DNA of 64,000 bases from Alnus glutinosa (Eukaryota; Streptophyta; Magnoliopsida; Fagales; Betulaceae): contig NC_084893.1 of assembly GCF_958979055.1 (NCBI RefSeq), positions 27,359,487 to 27,423,486 of the forward strand, given 5' to 3'. The notes under the pieces are model-generated. The model saw nothing but the letters and a program-made list of their open reading frames with translations. It had not been told where the DNA came from and ran no database searches. Numbering within the stretch: position 1 is the first letter of the stretch; each line of letters opens with the position of its first letter. The translations under genes and the position numbers were made by a program. Below are positions 1-12,678 of this stretch, in pieces.

Positions 1-334
1 ATCAAATAAAAACCTTATTTCACAAAACAATCGAAACCCATAAACCAAATCCTCATATAATACAAGAAAATCAAACCACGCCCATTACACAAAATCAAGA
101 ACCCGTAAAACCAAAACGAACCTGGAGCAGAATCGAGCCCCTTAGAGTCCACCTTTCTCCCCCTTTCCTGTCAAACATCGTAGCCCACAAAAACCACACA
201 AGTAAGTACGGTAGACCCATATATTGAAAAATGCTAAAAAGGTACGATTAGGACTGCGTTTATGAGTGCGAGATAGATAGAGACAGACATACGGACAAAG
301 ACAGATAAGGCAGACAATGCACAATTAAGAGAGA

Positions 335-347
335 GAGGGATATAAAG

Positions 348-385
<38 letters not shown>

Positions 386-414
386 GTGGGTAGAGAGAGA
401 GAGAGAGAGGTGGG
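335..414. repeat. GA microsatellite
   Basis: Nearly pure GA dinucleotide runs, broken by short GATA and GGTGGG stretches. With the CT tracts at 589-645 and 1155-1187 it places GA/CT repeats on both sides of the first coding exon of the bromodomain gene. Open frames read through it (poly-SL, poly-RE) are artefacts of the repeat. Confidence 0.9.
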
Positions 415-588
415 GGAGCGTGATCAGATTCTTGTGGGTTTGTGTTAGTTTTTGACAGTTGACTCAACCGTTACTAACACTCACTTCCCCGACACAGAGT
501 GAGAGTGAGAGTGAGAGTGAGAGAGTCACGTTGAAGTCTGGACCAATCACGTAAAGATCTTTCTCTCGCAGATTTCAGCTGAGCTGTA

Positions 589-645
589 CTCTCTCCATCT
601 CTCTGTCTCTCTTTCTCTCTCTCTCTCCCTCTCTCTCTCTCTCCT
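589..645. repeat. CT microsatellite in intron 1
   Basis: CT-rich tract, which is GA on the transcribed strand, within the first intron of the bromodomain gene and about 50 bases past its splice donor. Apparent reading frames rich in Arg and Glu come only from the repeat. Confidence 0.85.
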
Positions 646-697
646 TGTTCCCCTCCTTCAATTCTTTGATCAGATCGTACAATGATACAATACATAC

Positions 698-1141
698 CTC
701 CTCATCTTCACCACCATGATCATCATCATCGTCTTGTTCTTGTTCTTGTTCTTGCTCTTGTTCTTGTTCTTGTTCTTGTTCCTCATCGTCGTCATCGCGA
801 CCGTTGCCGATCCTCCTCTTCTTCAGCGGCTTCCGCTCGCACTCGTCCTCCGACGCGTGCGCTTCACGCGACTCGGAGCGGGCGCGGCTCGGCGCCGGCA
901 GCTCGCTCCCCTGGTTGAGCTTCATCACCAGCTCGAGCTTCCTCTCCCTCCTCCTCTCGTCCTCCTCCTCGTCATCGTCCTCCTCGTCCAGGTAATCGTC
1001 GTAGTCTATGTTGTACCTCACATTCCGGCGCCGGAGGCTCCGCCTCAGGTCCATCTCCGCCGCCGCCACCTCCTCGGCTCGGCGCGCCAGATCTGCCTTC
1101 GATGGCCTCCCCTTCTTCTTCCTCTTCACGATCTGACCCAT
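698..1141 (-). CDS. Bromodomain-containing protein, first coding exon (BRD1/2/13-like), partial
   Basis: The exon begins at an ATG (1141) and ends at a GT donor after 148 codons in phase 0. The product starts MGQIVKRKKKGRPSKADLAR, an AT-hook-like basic start seen in plant bromodomain proteins of the BRD1/BRD2/BRD13 group. In Arabidopsis these are subunits of SWI/SNF remodelling complexes; that role is family knowledge. A motif RRNVRYNIDYDDYLDEED follows at about residues 38-55, then a charged RRRERKLELVMKLNQ segment and a basic KPLKKRRIG nuclear-signal-like stretch. Near the end a run of alternating Glu-Gln is encoded by a hexanucleotide repeat. The bromodomain itself is not in the window. 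I chose this ATG because the conserved N-terminus begins there. The length of the Glu-Gln run may vary between individuals. Confidence in family is good; the exact paralogue is uncertain. Confidence 0.8.
733..781 (-). repeat. Hexanucleotide repeat encoding poly(Glu-Gln)
   Basis: About eight tandem CTTGTT-type units (plus strand), inside the coding exon of the bromodomain gene. On the coding strand they read GAA/GAG-CAA and give an alternating Glu-Gln tract between two Asp-rich runs. Unit length is a multiple of three, so expansion or contraction keeps the frame. Confidence 0.85.
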
Positions 1142-1500
1142 CTTTCTCTCTCTACAACTCGCTCTCTCTCTCTCTCTCTCTCTCTCTTACTTTGGTTCCA
1201 TTATCCTCGACGGTGCTTGGCTTTTTCGAGAGAGAGGCTTTGAGAGGTCCGAACCTAGGTTCGGATAGACGAAGCTGAGGTTCGGCACTCAGAGTGATTT
1301 CTTTCAACTTTTTGTTGGTGTATAGCAGCGTCAGTGGCTGTAAAATACGGCGTCTGGTGCTGCCCGTTGCCCGTGAGGACTTTCGTGTCCATTTGCCTGT
1401 TGCCCGTTGTTGACGTCTCTTTCGTCTTTTTTCTATTCGCGGCAGATTCTTCAAGGCCAAGACTTGGCGCGTGTACGCAGCCGCCTCATGGTTAGTTAAT
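1142..1500 (-). promoter_or_regulatory. 5' leader and proximal promoter of the bromodomain gene
   Basis: Upstream of the ATG at 1141 there is a CT tract at 1155-1187 (GA on the gene strand), then mixed sequence to about 1500 where composition becomes strongly AT-rich. I see no clear TATA box. GA-rich leaders near the start are common in plant genes. The open frame at 1152-1460 is basic and repetitive and shows no recognisable protein, so I treat it as untranslated sequence. Confidence 0.4.
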
Positions 1501-4500
1501 CAAATTAAACTTGCAATGGTATGTGGATGATAATGAGTTTGGTATCATACCAAATTAAATTTAATATCTCAATAATGAGTTGATTAACAAAATAAATTTA
1601 GATATTGATGCGACAGTTTTTGAGTACACTTTCAAAGGGGTATTCTTGGCTGCAAAAGAAATAAAATTATATAAATGAATTTATCGGAGTAGGTCAGTGA
1701 ATAATAGCTCCAATGCTTAAATCAAAGGTGTTGAAATAATACTTAAAATAATTGTAAAAAGTTAAGCATCGGGAAATTTTTTGCCTAAAAGATCCCTACC
1801 TTTATCCTTTCCTCATATACATATAGTCTCTCTAACGTTAAGGGTGGTCACGCTTCATGCTATCCCCATAACTTGGTTAGGTGATTAAGTTGTCAAATTT
1901 AGTACTATGATGACCTATTCCCTTAATTTAGGGAATTAATGATAGTCTGATCAGTCTCAAGTACAATAAGCTATTGTACGTGACATGTCCATATCTTGAG
2001 ATCATGGAGAAGTATGGTCCAAATATCTCATTTGTGGTGCGAGTCTTATTAATTCATTGTCAAGGCTCCATCACCTACTAAACAAAAAATAAGTCTTTAC
2101 ATCGATCGACTCCATTAACTAGGTCTTGACCAACAAGGCATAATCCCAATTGGCGATCAGGATTTCACCATTCATAATTGAGGGCTGTTAATGGCCTCCG
2201 GTCATGAATAGGCTAAATCTCGATTGAACCTCCTTGTAATCGATAAAAGAGTCGAAAATGCTTACATGTGTTCGATTCCCAACAAATATTTATTTGAAAA
2301 ATTCATGTTTTATCCCAAATTTCAATACTCATGATTTATGAAAACTTTATGCAACATTTAGATCTGCAAACAAATGTTAATCAAAATTTTACTGATTTTT
2401 TTCCCCTAGTTTATTTGGTCTATTATTGTGGGTGTGTGTGTTTTTATTTTTTAGTGAGTCTATTATTGTTGTTACGTAGTATGTTGCTAATAACTACATA
2501 TGGTAATGATTTTAAGAAAACAAAAATTTTCATTATGGAAAGAATATGATACCCTTGATTATAGGTTACATCTTAATTAACATTGTACTTAATTAGATCA
2601 CTTTGTTAAACTAATTTAAACATTAATTGCATCATGCATGAAAGTAAATAATTAAATATTCGGAGTTAGTTTTTCTCCCCTTAATGTGCAAAAATAAAGT
2701 ACACCCCTATAACTCAAAAGATATTGAAAGAACTTAAAAAGAAGAAAGAAGATAAATGAAACCAAAAATTTGGTTAATATATTGTACAATTTGGCTTAGG
2801 TCCCATTAGAATTTGACATGTAACCTAATTTCAACGGGTCTAATTTTAACTAAATCAAAATCAAATATATTGCAACCTTTGATCAATTAATATATGTTTT
2901 TCCTTCCGTTAACATTCAATGTTTTGAACACATTTTAGTGTACTTACCATGAAATTCGTTAAATTAAATTATTATAGAGTTTATTTAAATATGAAAGCAA
3001 GAAGTAGTATGGTTTTTTAATTTATTTTTAAATAAATTTAAAAAAAAAAAAAAAAAAACAAACTTGTAGTAATGCTCCAAGCTAGCGAAAGAATACATTC
3101 ATTATTCAATGCTTTAATTGTCATTACAAGGTGAAATTTTTAAATGTAGATTTCTCTACGTAAACAATGGGACAAAGCTAGATTTCCAGCAGCAATCATA
3201 GGTGGGAGCGGTTGAGAGTGAACGCCACGCGCCTCAAACGGGTGGAGTAAGCCTCCGATATTTCAACTAGTTTGATAGAGACTCCCGTGAGTGAAGGTCC
3301 GGGGTCCAGCACAGCACTTTGACCGAACAACCCATAAAAAAAATTGCTCTTTCCACGCAGTGTAGAGGATTCATCTGTCATTTCAAAAATTTCGACCTAC
3401 TTTTCCCACTCTTTTTAAACGTACTTTATTCTTTTTTCTTTGTTGCCACGGTCTTCACACTATTTATCACCGCCGTCAAATCAAAATCATCATGAAGTGG
3501 GAATTATATATAATTTGATCCCACGGCTGTGATAAGATTCTGAAGCAACAATAGTGGGGCCCGTGATAATCGGAGGGTGGAGGAGCATGGATATAAATTG
3601 CTCCAAGCAAGTCGGCAGCAAGCCAAAATTTCTTGGGACTATGACCTGCCCAAAGTGCGTGGTTCTGAAATTCAGCTCCTCTCTTTCTTCAAGCCGTCGG
3701 GGTCGCACACGACGTGGGCCTAAGTAATAGAGTGGGACCCGCGGGGCCCACAAGCCGATGATGGAAATAATGAAAGTCTCGGCTTTTACGCGTTTTCCAA
3801 CTTTTCACCCCAGGGGATGAAATAGCAGCCGTTGGATTGGCATGTTAAGGTGGGACAGCCAACCGAAATATGACAAATCATATTAGGTTCAACGTAGACA
3901 AAAGTTTTTGACACTGAGGTGTTCATGAGTGAGGCTCACCACTCACCAGGTCAGTAGGTGAATTTTAGTGGACCTCATTAAATAAATGGAACACTTATCT
4001 CAAAAAAATTAAAAAAAAAAAAAAATTAAATATTTATGGCATGTGTGGTTGAAATTTATTTTTTAAAATATTTTTTAAATACTTTTCTTTAGAATTCAAA
4101 TTCTACTAAATTTTATCTAATTTTTTATAATTTTGTCTTAAATTTTTTAAATCATTAAAAAATAATTTTTAAAAATAAATTCTCTCAATATTCTTAATTT
4201 TTCAAAAAATCAGACATCGAAACGAGCCATTAATCATCCTTTTATTCATTTAAATGTTTACTTTTTTTCAAAAGAAAGGTTTGGTTTCGATTGTTATCTC
4301 CGTACAATATATATACAAATTTATCATTAAATTTATAAGACCACATATGAGTTTCACATACTTAATGACAAATTTACAAAATATATGTACAAGAAAATGT
4401 CATCAAATACATTTTTACTTTTTCTTTTCTTTATTTTTTTTTTCCACTTTTGCATTATTGTGATATCTTTTTTAAAAAAAATAAAAAATAAAACAATGTT

Positions 4501-5640
4501 AGATTCTTTTCTTTTTTTTCTTTTTTTCTTTCCTTTTTTTTTTTTTTCCCTAAATCCTTTTTTTTTTTTTCCCTAAATGAAATGGGGAAAATGATAAAGA
4601 GGTCTTTGCACTCTTTATTCAAAAAGAAGCGAGAATAGAAGACTTAAAAAAAATGGGTGAGCTCCCCGACAACAAACTTAATTAAAACGAAACTTACAAT
4701 GCATATAATACATAGAACTAGTGAAAAATGGGTCAGAAAATGATGCTGTCCTCTCAATAAGGGCCGTATAAAATGATGAAAACACTAAAATAAAAGATTT
4801 AAATAAGGACATAACCGTCTCAAGACCCTTCAACTATACTTAAATCCTAAGGGACACGGACACATGCATAACCCTCAAAATACCATTCAACACTACCCAA
4901 ATCCCTACTTCGTAATAACAACAACCACCGAGAAGCGATTGAAGGGGAGATGCCACTGCCAAAATCCGATCATGATCTGCTAACCATGAGCAACAATCTC
5001 TAAATACGAGATCAAGCAACAAATGAACAGAGAGAAAGTAACCCCACAAAAAGGCACAATAAAGAACAACAATACAAAGAAACAACAAAAATCCAATAGC
5101 TAAAAAGCAAACAACACAGATGGGAGTGCAGTTTCATGGTTGGCATATCCACCGTTTGTGTGCATTAGGGTGGGAGTGCAGTTTTTTATTTTTTATTTTA
5201 TTTATTTATTTAATTTGTGTTCTTCACGTATTTATTTGTGGATGCATGATATGTTTTGTTGTTTTAATTTAAATTGCTATAGGTTTCAAAACTTTCCATC
5301 ACACCTACGATTACTTAGAAGAAAGTCGGTAGAGATATAATAAAGAAGCTAGTAGATTTTCGCTTAGGGTTGTAAATAAGTTAATCTTGAACGGAGTAGT
5401 GCATGTGCAAGTTCAACTCATTTAAATTTATCACTAGCCTTAGCCGAGCTTGAGCTCATTTATCATGACTCGTGCTCGAATTGATTAACAATTATTAAAT
5501 GAGTTGAGCCGATCCTCATTTATCATCTTTCGCTTAATAATCGATTTGATAACGAGTTGAGTTTATGTGCGCAAATGCGTTATTATATTGCCAAAATTTT
5601 GTTAAAATGAATATAATGTGCAAAGTCAATTTATTTATTT
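1501..5640. other. Gene-free AT-rich spacer
   Basis: I found no supported gene in this stretch. It has poly-A/T runs near 3040, 4010 and 4510-4570, and a GC-richer patch at 3190-3780 with short open frames that I do not recognise. A segment rich in GAGC/GCTC words at about 5400-5560 resembles common dispersed plant repeats. The stretch at 4620-5110 may be a degraded retroelement, but nothing conserved is readable. Confidence 0.5.
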
Positions 5641-5649
5641 ATTATTTTT

Positions 5650-6150
5650 TACAAAAATAGGGTTTTGTCCTTATATTTGAAAGTTAGGTAGTTTTTAATG
5701 TTTTGGAATAATTATCTGATATTTTATCATTTTTTAAATAAGATACCTAAACTTTATATTATAAAGTGTAAATTTAGGGTATCAATCTTTCAATTTTTTT
5801 TTTTTTTCAATTACCATTAGTTAGAATTTTTCGTTAAATCATATCAAGACTCCCAAAATACCCATGTGTTTTTTTTTTTTTAAAAAAAAAAATTATAGAA
5901 AATTTCAAATATTCATGCATGAATGTTTTAATTTTTTTTTTTTAAAAAAAACATATGAGTATTTTTAAAATTTTGACATGATTTAATGAAAAATTCTATC
6001 GAAGGGTATATATATATTTTTTTAAAAAAATAATAATAAACAAAAAAATTGAAAGATGAATACCCTAAATTAACATTTTTTTCAAGTTTGGACATCTTAT
6101 TTTCTAAAGTCATGAAAGATCATGAGTTATAAGTAAAGTTTTTCCTAATA
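5650..6150. mobile_element. Foldback (MITE-like) element
   Basis: The left half (from about 5655) and the reverse complement of the right half share long imperfect stretches, including AAATTTAGGGTAT followed by CAATCTTTCAATT on the left and the matching AATTTAGGGTATTCATCTTTCA on the right arm. The two arms are separated by a core of poly-T/poly-A runs. No coding capacity is present. A similar layout is seen at about 41530-41975. Ends and target duplication are not resolved. Confidence 0.6.
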
Positions 6151-7511
6151 TTTTTAATTGATAGATTTCAATGTAAACATGTTGTTTATGATGTCTACAA
6201 ATCTTTTTTAGTGAAAAGAGGTTAAAAGATGGGGTTTTGAGCATTTTTGAAATCCTGAAATGCTGCTAATACCCCCTTGGTTGACCAATAAGCGAGGTCG
6301 GTCGATTGAGCTCAAGGCACTAAGTCTAAATTACCCCGGTAGATGCCTTAATCAATGAAGAAGTAAGGTTCTTGACTATTGAGGGTTCTAATGACCCTCG
6401 GTCGATGCTAATTGATCTTTGGCCGATGCTTGGTCGATCCTTGGTTGATCGAGTTCAACAAGTATTAGAGATTTAGAATTTTTACAAGAGGTTTTTGTAA
6501 TTTTTAAGAGTCATAAGTTTCATTAGAAGTTATGGGATTTGTAATGAAGATTATAACCTAATCATTAGACACGATGTGAATACAAAGAAGGTCCAGACCT
6601 AGTTTAGGAGAGTAAGCCAAAGAGTAAGTACAAACTTACGACTTAGCACTTGAAATGTTTTACATATTGCATTATACTATGAGCATGTTTAATATTGAGC
6701 CATGTTGTTTGAAATATGTTCAAAGAAAAATAGATTTAATGGAAAAGAGATTTAAACGAAAAGATGTTTAAAAATAAAAAAAGAATTTTAAAAGTACAAG
6801 GTTTGAAAAGTATACTTTCGCAAATTAATTTTTAAAAGTACGATTTAGAAAAATTGAAATGTTTAATTTCACAAAAGAGTCTTTAAAAATGTTTTTAATT
6901 TCTGCCTCCATTAATAAAAGGGAGTTGAACTCTTATTGTAATACCTTGGCTTTTTAAAACAAGTTGTAAGTGAAAAATATCTTATTTTACACGTGACGTT
7001 ATTACTTACTAAAATACTCACGTTAAAATATACCAAAGCTCTTATTTCATAACATATAAATTTTTATAATCAATCGAAAATGCATAGAACTCGACCTCAT
7101 TCTTGCAGTTAATTCTTTGTTGTTGCCGTCTGAAGTTGTCGAACTTCGCTGCCAGAGGTTGCCGGCCGCTGCCATAACCATAGATAATTTGATAATTTTT
7201 TTTTTTGTATAAACCAAATGCGAAAAATAACTTTATTTCACTAAAAATATTTTCCGTTTGTTTCAAAAATGGAGACAAAGAGAGGATAAGAAGAAGAATA
7301 ACATGCGCTAGAGAACATTGATGTGTCACATTTTTTAAAACGATAGATCTCATGGATTGTAATACGTTAAATTAAAATATTTGTTTTAAAAAAAAAAAAA
7401 AAGTGTTTGGATGTATAATTTTTTATTTTTTTATTTATTTATTTTTTTTGAAGGTTCCCACCTCAGCGCCTTTACCCGTTTCTCTCTGCTTCGTTCTCGC
7501 ACTCTTCCCCA
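6151..7511. other. Spacer and upstream region of LPXK
   Basis: No gene is supported. The segment at about 6290-6450 carries several GGTCGAT-type words and resembles a degraded repeat. The last 80 bases before the LPXK start are CT-rich (promoter or leader), with no obvious TATA box. Confidence 0.4.
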
Positions 7512-10500
7512 ATGGAGAAACTGCGAGTGCTGGTGAACGAGATAGCCTACAGTCGGGACCACACAAAGCTCTCTAATCTGCAACGCTCTCTCATCCCAGT
7601 CCTCTCATTCGCCTCCTCTCTCTACAGACTCGCTCTCTCCTTCCGCCACTGTTTCTACCACTTCGGCCTCTTTCGCAAGCACCGGTAGGACCCACCTCCT
7701 TCATTTCCCTCTCCGTTTGGCCGCCGAGAAAAGAAAAGAAAAGAAAAGAAACCTTCAACTGAATCAGGGCAACTAACTTTGGTTTAGTAGAGCTTCGTTT
7801 TGTTTTCTACGAGCTCAAGTTATGGGATGATGGGGTACCTTTCTTTCCCACATTTTCTCGGAAACCAAACAGCGTGGGAAAGATTTGATTGTTACCGAGA
7901 AATGTAAATTGGGTGTTGGGTTCCCCATTCTTTTGGTACCGAAGAAAATTAAACGCCGAGCTTGAAGATTTCATAAATTTTATTTTCCTTTTCTCCACTT
8001 TCCCATCAAAGATAACCCCCTAATGTGGTTCCAAGTGCTGCTTTTGTGAAATGAAAAAAAATGATTTTTTTTAATTTGTTTGATATATTTTGGTTTGAAA
8101 GGTTGCCAGTGCCGGTGATCAGTGTGGGGAATTTGACGTGGGGAGGCAATGGGAAGACACCAATGGTGGAGTTCATTGCTCGCTGGTTATCTGACTCTGG
8201 AATTTCACCTCTCATTCTCACTAGGGTACTATTACTTTTTGTTTTTAACATTGTAATTCTCTGTTTTGAAATTTGAAATTAATGGGTGGTTTTAAATCTT
8301 CTGTGTTTGATGGTTTAGCGAGGCTAATTCGAATATTTGTGTGAAAAATGGTTCAGTAGAACGTGTTAGGCTTTTGAATTTTATTTGGTTCTTGATGAAT
8401 GTTTTGGTTTTTACTTAACTGCTGCCTGCTGGGGAGGTATTGGCTTTGGAGGTACTTGGAACCGAATAATTACCGAGTCAATTTCATTAGAGAAATGAGT
8501 AAAAGTTGAGAAAAGAAACACACACACGCTCAAACACGCACTCGTAAAGAGAATAGGAAAAATAAGCGAGAGATGACTTCGAGGAAATTTCGTAGTAAGT
8601 ACGCGATGTCCGTGGCAATGGCTAATGGCTCTGCTTTTTGATAGTTAGTGCTATTTTGGATATCTGGTGGAAAGTGAACTGGTCCACTTCGTTTAGACTG
8701 AATTCAAAGATACATGGAATCGGACTGCACTGGGTGCGTGAGCGTTCATATTAAATGGACGTCCAAATCATGACAATAAATAAAAAAGAAAGAAAGGGTG
8801 ATTTGGGTGGTTCATCACCTCTAAGGGGTGTTTGAGGAGTGGCCAAATCAACCCTTTGACTACGGGATGGTTTGGCCACCCTTGATGGCCGATTTGAAAG
8901 AGGCCAAATCACTCTTTGGATCCCTTAATAGTTAGTTTGATAGTAGTTCGGCCACCCCCTTAGCCAAAGGGGACAGTTCAATCATCCCAAATAGCTAGTT
9001 TGGGGGTGGCTTAACCATTCCCTTTGGTGACAGGACGTTGTTCGGCCACCCAACAACAACTCTCCTTTTTTTATTTTTTTTTTTATTTTTTTTATTACAG
9101 TTCTAGACTTCTAGGTATCCTAGTTATTGCATCGGATCTCAATCCATAGAATCAAGTTGGAGTTGGTAGCACAATTTGTCAACATCGCTGTAATTCATTG
9201 GAATCTAAGGTTCCCTAGTGTTGATGGACTGATAGACTGTTTCAAAGTCCATTGGACATTCCAAAGTCCTATGACTTGATGAAATATGAGTGATTTCAAC
9301 ATATTGACAACCCAAGCTATTCTGTTGGCTGCTTGGATGCTTTTGCTCTAGATATGAGAAAAAATAACACTATGACCATGCTTATTGTTTCTCATAGGAA
9401 CCCTGCCTTGCAATTCAGTGATGCCTGGGAATCATGGGACCCACAGGTCTGAACGGTCAAGATCCCTATGGGTCCCCAAAATTCTACCTTTGAAATTGTC
9501 CCTGATACAGGGAGGAGTCCTCTGATATTTAATAATACATTTGGCAATAACATTCTCTAGTCCATCGAAACTGCAAGCTTAATGCAGATTTATTTAAGTA
9601 GGACGACCCTCTTTTAGAGGAATTTCTCTTTCAATACATATTTTTTCTTATCCAGAAGTCAGTGAGAAAGGAGAAAATTGATAGATCTTTCATATAAAAG
9701 TCGGAGCTAAAATAGTATATTCAAATCAGAGCTGAACTATGTTCAACTCTCATTTGGCGATTCTAAGACTTAATAGTATCATTTCTCTGGCAGGGTTATG
9801 CTGGCGGGGATGAAGCTAGAATGCTTGAAAGGCATCTATTTGGGACACCTGCAAAGATTGGTGTGGGCGCAAACCGGGCAGCTATTGCTGCTTGTTGTTT
9901 TGAAAGATATGGTTACATTGATCCTCGTAGTAGTTGTGATCATAAACTTTGCCTTGACAAGAATGTGGAAAGTCAGCTAAATTCAGAAAAAATTGGTGCT
10001 GTAATTTTAGATGATGGAATGCAGGTATTAAAATTGTGCTCTTTATTTTCTTTCTGTTGTTGGAATGCAATCTTTATCTATATTCGCATATATGTTGCCC
10101 TCATTCTTTTCTCTGGCAAGTATCGATAGCTGAACTTTTTATATAACCAGCAATGCCAATAAACTTTAGCTCAAAGACGCTTTTTTCCTTGTAAGAACAA
10201 AGTGAAGGGGGAGGTCACGGGCTTAAAACGCACTGAGTGCATGTGCGACTCACCAGTCAAAAACATTTTATATAACCAACCACATCTTTTCCATAAATTT
10301 ATTTCTCAATATAATGCCCCTAGAAAACATGTTACACCCACCATTCAGAACACTTGCATTTTCCCATTGCAGGAATTATATTGAACTGTTGATGTTGGTT
10401 ACTATTTTGATTTTAACGGTGAACTCTTGAAATTCAGATTTTTTGCTTATAGAGGTTTATGCTGATAGTTTATCACTGATATGGAAGACAGCACTGGAGC

Positions 10501-12273
10501 TTGCAGCGTGATCTAGAGATCGTAATGGTCAATGGTTTAATGCTGTGGGGCAACCGTCAATTACTCCCACTTGGACCTTTAAGGGAGCCTTTGACTGCAC
10601 TCAGACGGGCGGATGTTGCCGTCATCCATCATTCAGACTTGGTACGCAAGACTGACCTTTTTCAGCTCCTTCTTTTTAAGTAATTATTTATGCTTCAATT
10701 GACACAGTGTGTTATGATCGGCATGTCTTTAGGTAATTATTACTCGGTTTCTTTGGTTTACATTGTTTGCATTTGTGTGTCATCAGCTGTAATAAATAAT
10801 TACTTTAAAGTAGAATTTATGCTTTGGCATCACTCAGGTTTCAGAACAAAATCTCAAAGATGTAGAGCTTATGATGCGAGACGTTAAAGAATCTCTTCCT
10901 ATTTTCTACACTAGAATGACTCCCTCACACTTTTTTGAAGTGGCAAATATTAATTCTGAACTACCCCTGGAAGCTTTGAGTGATGCCATCATATTATGTG
11001 TGTCTGCCATTGGTTCTGCAAATGCTTTTGTGAATGCGATGGAGAAGGTACTAACCTTTCTTTCAATTTTTTTTTATCAAAATAGCCCCTTGTAGATGCT
11101 GAAGAGCTTCATGCATGCCATCTTTGTGTCCAGAGATGGATTATGTGGCATCATTTTTGCTCTCTACATTTTACTTCTTTTCTCTAAATGGGAAATACCT
11201 TGCTGCAGATAGGAGCATCTTATGTTGATCGACTTGACTTCAGTGACCATCATGTATTTCAAGCCACGGTACAATTATCTTCATCTCCGACGTGATTTAC
11301 ATCCTGTCAAGTGTGCAGTTCTACTTTTGTAGGTTTGCTAGACACTTTGTTGCTTCTACCACACCTTAACTATACTTATTACTTAAGTAAAAAAAAAAAA
11401 ATTGTGTTATGTGCGTGCCTATTCTTTCTATATATATTAGTTATATAACCTTATTCTGAACTGCCAATCAAAACTCCGCTAAGTATCATACGAATACCGC
11501 ATAAATGGATTATATCAGTTGTTTCAACCTCCCACTCTCCCCTCTTCGGCTCTTCCAACCCCCAACCTTTTTTTTCTTCCTCTTTTTCTATCTTTGCTTT
11601 AACATGGATTTGGAGGCTTATGCTATGTGGAAAGTTCTTGATGCCTTTTTGTTGCTAATCATTATAGGATGTTGAAATGATCATAAGGAGACTCGGAGAA
11701 CTTGAGGAAAAGTTTGGTTCCCAGCCAGTTATTGTAGTAACAGAGAAGGTAAGTAGATATCAGAATCATAATACTGGTGGGTTGGTATTTCTGTAAACCC
11801 TTCGTCTTATTTAAGGGTGCTAAAAATCAGTTATTTTTGTTCCTTGAATGCCTATCCTACTTATGATACACAATTTGTTTGTTCATCTTAAATTTGCTGC
11901 TAGCATGTGCACCCTTAAGTGATGAGGGGTACTCATGATATTTTTCAATTGTTGGGCTAGTGCACCTAGTGAAATATGACCAGTATAAAGGTAAACTGAA
12001 GAAAATGTAAAAAATTGTGAATCATGGAGGATATGATTCTTTAGTCATAATTATTCAAGTGAACAACTTCTCTCTTTTTTTTAATGTCAAAATTCATGTT
12101 GCCAGGATTATGATCGAGACTCAGAGATTCTTAAGCGCTTGCATCCTTTCAAAGTTTTGGCACTCTGTTCTGTATTGCAAATTTTATCTCACAAAGGATG
12201 CACGGAGAATGGGTTCAGGAAGTTGTTGGAGGAGCTGTTAAGGGTAAACTTAGCCGGTCCAAACAAGAGTTAA
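7512..12273 (+). CDS. LPXK: Tetraacyldisaccharide 4'-kinase (plant LpxK), complete
   Basis: Eight exons: 7512-7684, 8102-8225, 9794-10024, 10492-10641, 10838-11047, 11209-11268, 11668-11748, 12106-12273. All introns are GT-AG, phases join cleanly, and the product is 398 residues. LpxK transfers a phosphate from ATP to the 4' position of the lipid A disaccharide precursor. Residues 65-78 carry [14 protein letters not shown], a Walker A (P-loop) motif. [11 protein letters not shown] follows at the start of exon 3. [13 protein letters not shown] at about 171-183 matches the conserved DDG-x-QH-x3-RD block. The length suits the plant family. Arabidopsis lipid A enzymes are reported to be mitochondrial; the hydrophobic N-terminal region (about residues 25-50) fits a membrane association. 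The glyoxalase fragment downstream is convergent. Nothing looks broken. Confidence 0.93.
8815..9085. repeat. GGCCACCC-rich dispersed repeat in LPXK intron 2
   Basis: Several alternating GGCCACCC and GGGTGGC-like words in both orientations, followed by a poly-T run. The same type of core appears at 13560-13700, 17715-18005, 32220-32310 and 43495-43560, in the centre of Mutator-like MITEs. Here terminal repeats were not identified, so this may be a truncated copy. Confidence 0.5.
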
Positions 12274-12678
12274 GGTGATTCTTAAGGGCACAACTTTTTA
12301 CAAGCATGCACTCTGTTCTGTAAGACCCCATCTTGAATTTGGTGATGTCAATAGTTCTTCTACTGAGTAGCTTGATGATCGTTCGTCGTCACACTAAGTT
12401 ATTCACGATTGCTCTACAAGCTCAAATTTTGGAATTCTTGTATGTTGATACAGTCATACTACGCAATATATTTCTTATTCTATATTGGCAAATATACAAC
12501 AGTAACTTGCTTAGATACGTTTCAAGTAATATGGGAACACACAAACCCACTAAACAAAATCGAAAAAAAAAATAAGGACATACAAAAGAATAAGCACATT
12601 AGATACAGGTCCAAGGCAGGACTCCTTATTTGACTTGGAAAGGCATAAACGTTTCCTTAATGCTGAGATTTTGCCTGA

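Larger units (their letters stand above)
1..697 (-). other. Intron 1 of the bromodomain gene (partial)
   Basis: This stretch lies downstream of the splice donor that ends the first coding exon at 698 (GTATGT at 697-692, minus strand). No second exon is visible in any frame: no bromodomain-like segment and no long open frame other than low-complexity ones. It holds GA/CT microsatellites. The rest of the gene should lie left of the window. Confidence 0.6.

Noticed and set aside
716..1243. Plus-strand open frame rich in Leu/Val/Phe
   Set aside because: It is the antisense shadow of the bromodomain exon; hydrophobic runs come from reading the Glu-Gln and Asp codons backwards.
1152..1460. Minus-strand 102-codon frame upstream of the bromodomain ATG
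   Set aside because: Basic, repeat-derived and without conserved motifs; lies in the 5' leader.
7512..12273. LpxK as bacterial contamination
   Set aside because: Seven GT-AG introns with clean phases and plant-like flanks show a nuclear plant gene.
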